Shown here in pieces: positions 5,426-5,478 of a stretch of DNA of 5,478 nt (positions within the stretch are counted from its first letter, which is position 1; each line of letters begins with the position of its first letter). A program made the position numbers and the translations under genes. The stretch comes from Cyanobacteriota bacterium. Its GTDB lineage: Bacteria > Cyanobacteriota > Cyanobacteriia > Leptolyngbyales > Leptolyngbyaceae. The notes beneath the pieces are model-generated. The model was not told where the DNA came from and searched no databases. It was given only the letters and a program-made list of their open reading frames with translations. Location: the NCBI GenBank assembly GCA_027482985.1, contig JAIXVO010000478.1:1-5478 (forward strand), given 5' to 3'.

Positions 5426-5478
5426 AGTTTGGCCCTTGCACTTGACTCAACAACTGATGCAGCTTCTCACCTTCGATC
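5424..5478 (-). CDS. 3' end of a leftward gene (17 visible residues), possibly FtsH-like C-terminus
   Basis: On the minus strand an open frame enters from the right edge and reads IEGEKLHQLLSQVQGPN before TAA (complement of 5424-5426). The amphipathic, helical, charged character looks like a genuine protein C-terminus. It resembles the 'ET(I/L)xGEELxxLL' tail seen in many FtsH zinc metalloproteases, but 17 residues cannot settle this. Its stop codon lies in the T-tract of the terminator of the convergent Uma2 gene, an expected arrangement for the end of a real gene. The other minus-strand frames here are less convincing. Confidence 0.45.
   Translation of the reverse strand, partial: IEGEKLHQLLSQVQGPN

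Overview
The window comes from a cyanobacterial chromosome. The clearest sign is the HIP1 octamer GCGATCGC, found 16 times in about 5.5 kb, or one per roughly 340 bases; chance would give about 0.1. The protein families agree: a DUF4912 membrane protein with the C-terminal domain usual in cyanobacteria, and a Uma2-type nuclease-fold protein of the 'TSSS' subgroup common there. The genus cannot be fixed from the sequence.

Left part (1-2326). The last 56 codons of a rightward gene, probably a degenerate response-regulator receiver domain, run tail to tail into a leftward two-gene unit and overlap it by 19 bases. In transcription order this unit is a GNAT-like acyltransferase-fold protein, then an extended-type SDR of the NAD(P)-dependent epimerase/dehydratase family. 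Only 3 bases separate the two genes. They are probably co-transcribed and may act on the same small molecule or lipid-linked substrate, but the sequence does not identify it.

Divergent control region (2327-2539). A leftward extended -10 promoter candidate and a rightward sigma70-type promoter candidate flank a perfect 8+8 inverted repeat. That repeat could be an operator shared by both directions.

Right part (2540-5425). A 714-residue protein has a signal-like N-terminus, one membrane segment, a Pro-rich linker, DUF4912, a 175-residue repeat tract with no charged residues (40 Met, otherwise Gly/Ser/Val and a few others), and a C-terminal Ig-like domain. The repeat DNA consists of 18-bp and then 45-bp in-frame units carrying guanine-quadruplex motifs and small hairpins. 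A Uma2-family gene follows after 41 bases, and a good intrinsic terminator closes the rightward unit. The T-tract of the terminator runs into the stop codon of a convergent leftward gene, of which only 17 codons are visible.

Most of this is ordinary cyanobacterial gene content. The repeat tract in the DUF4912 protein is the one element that stands out. I see no CRISPR array, RNA gene, insertion sequence or defence cassette; the Uma2 gene is a lone member of a family that is abundant in cyanobacteria.
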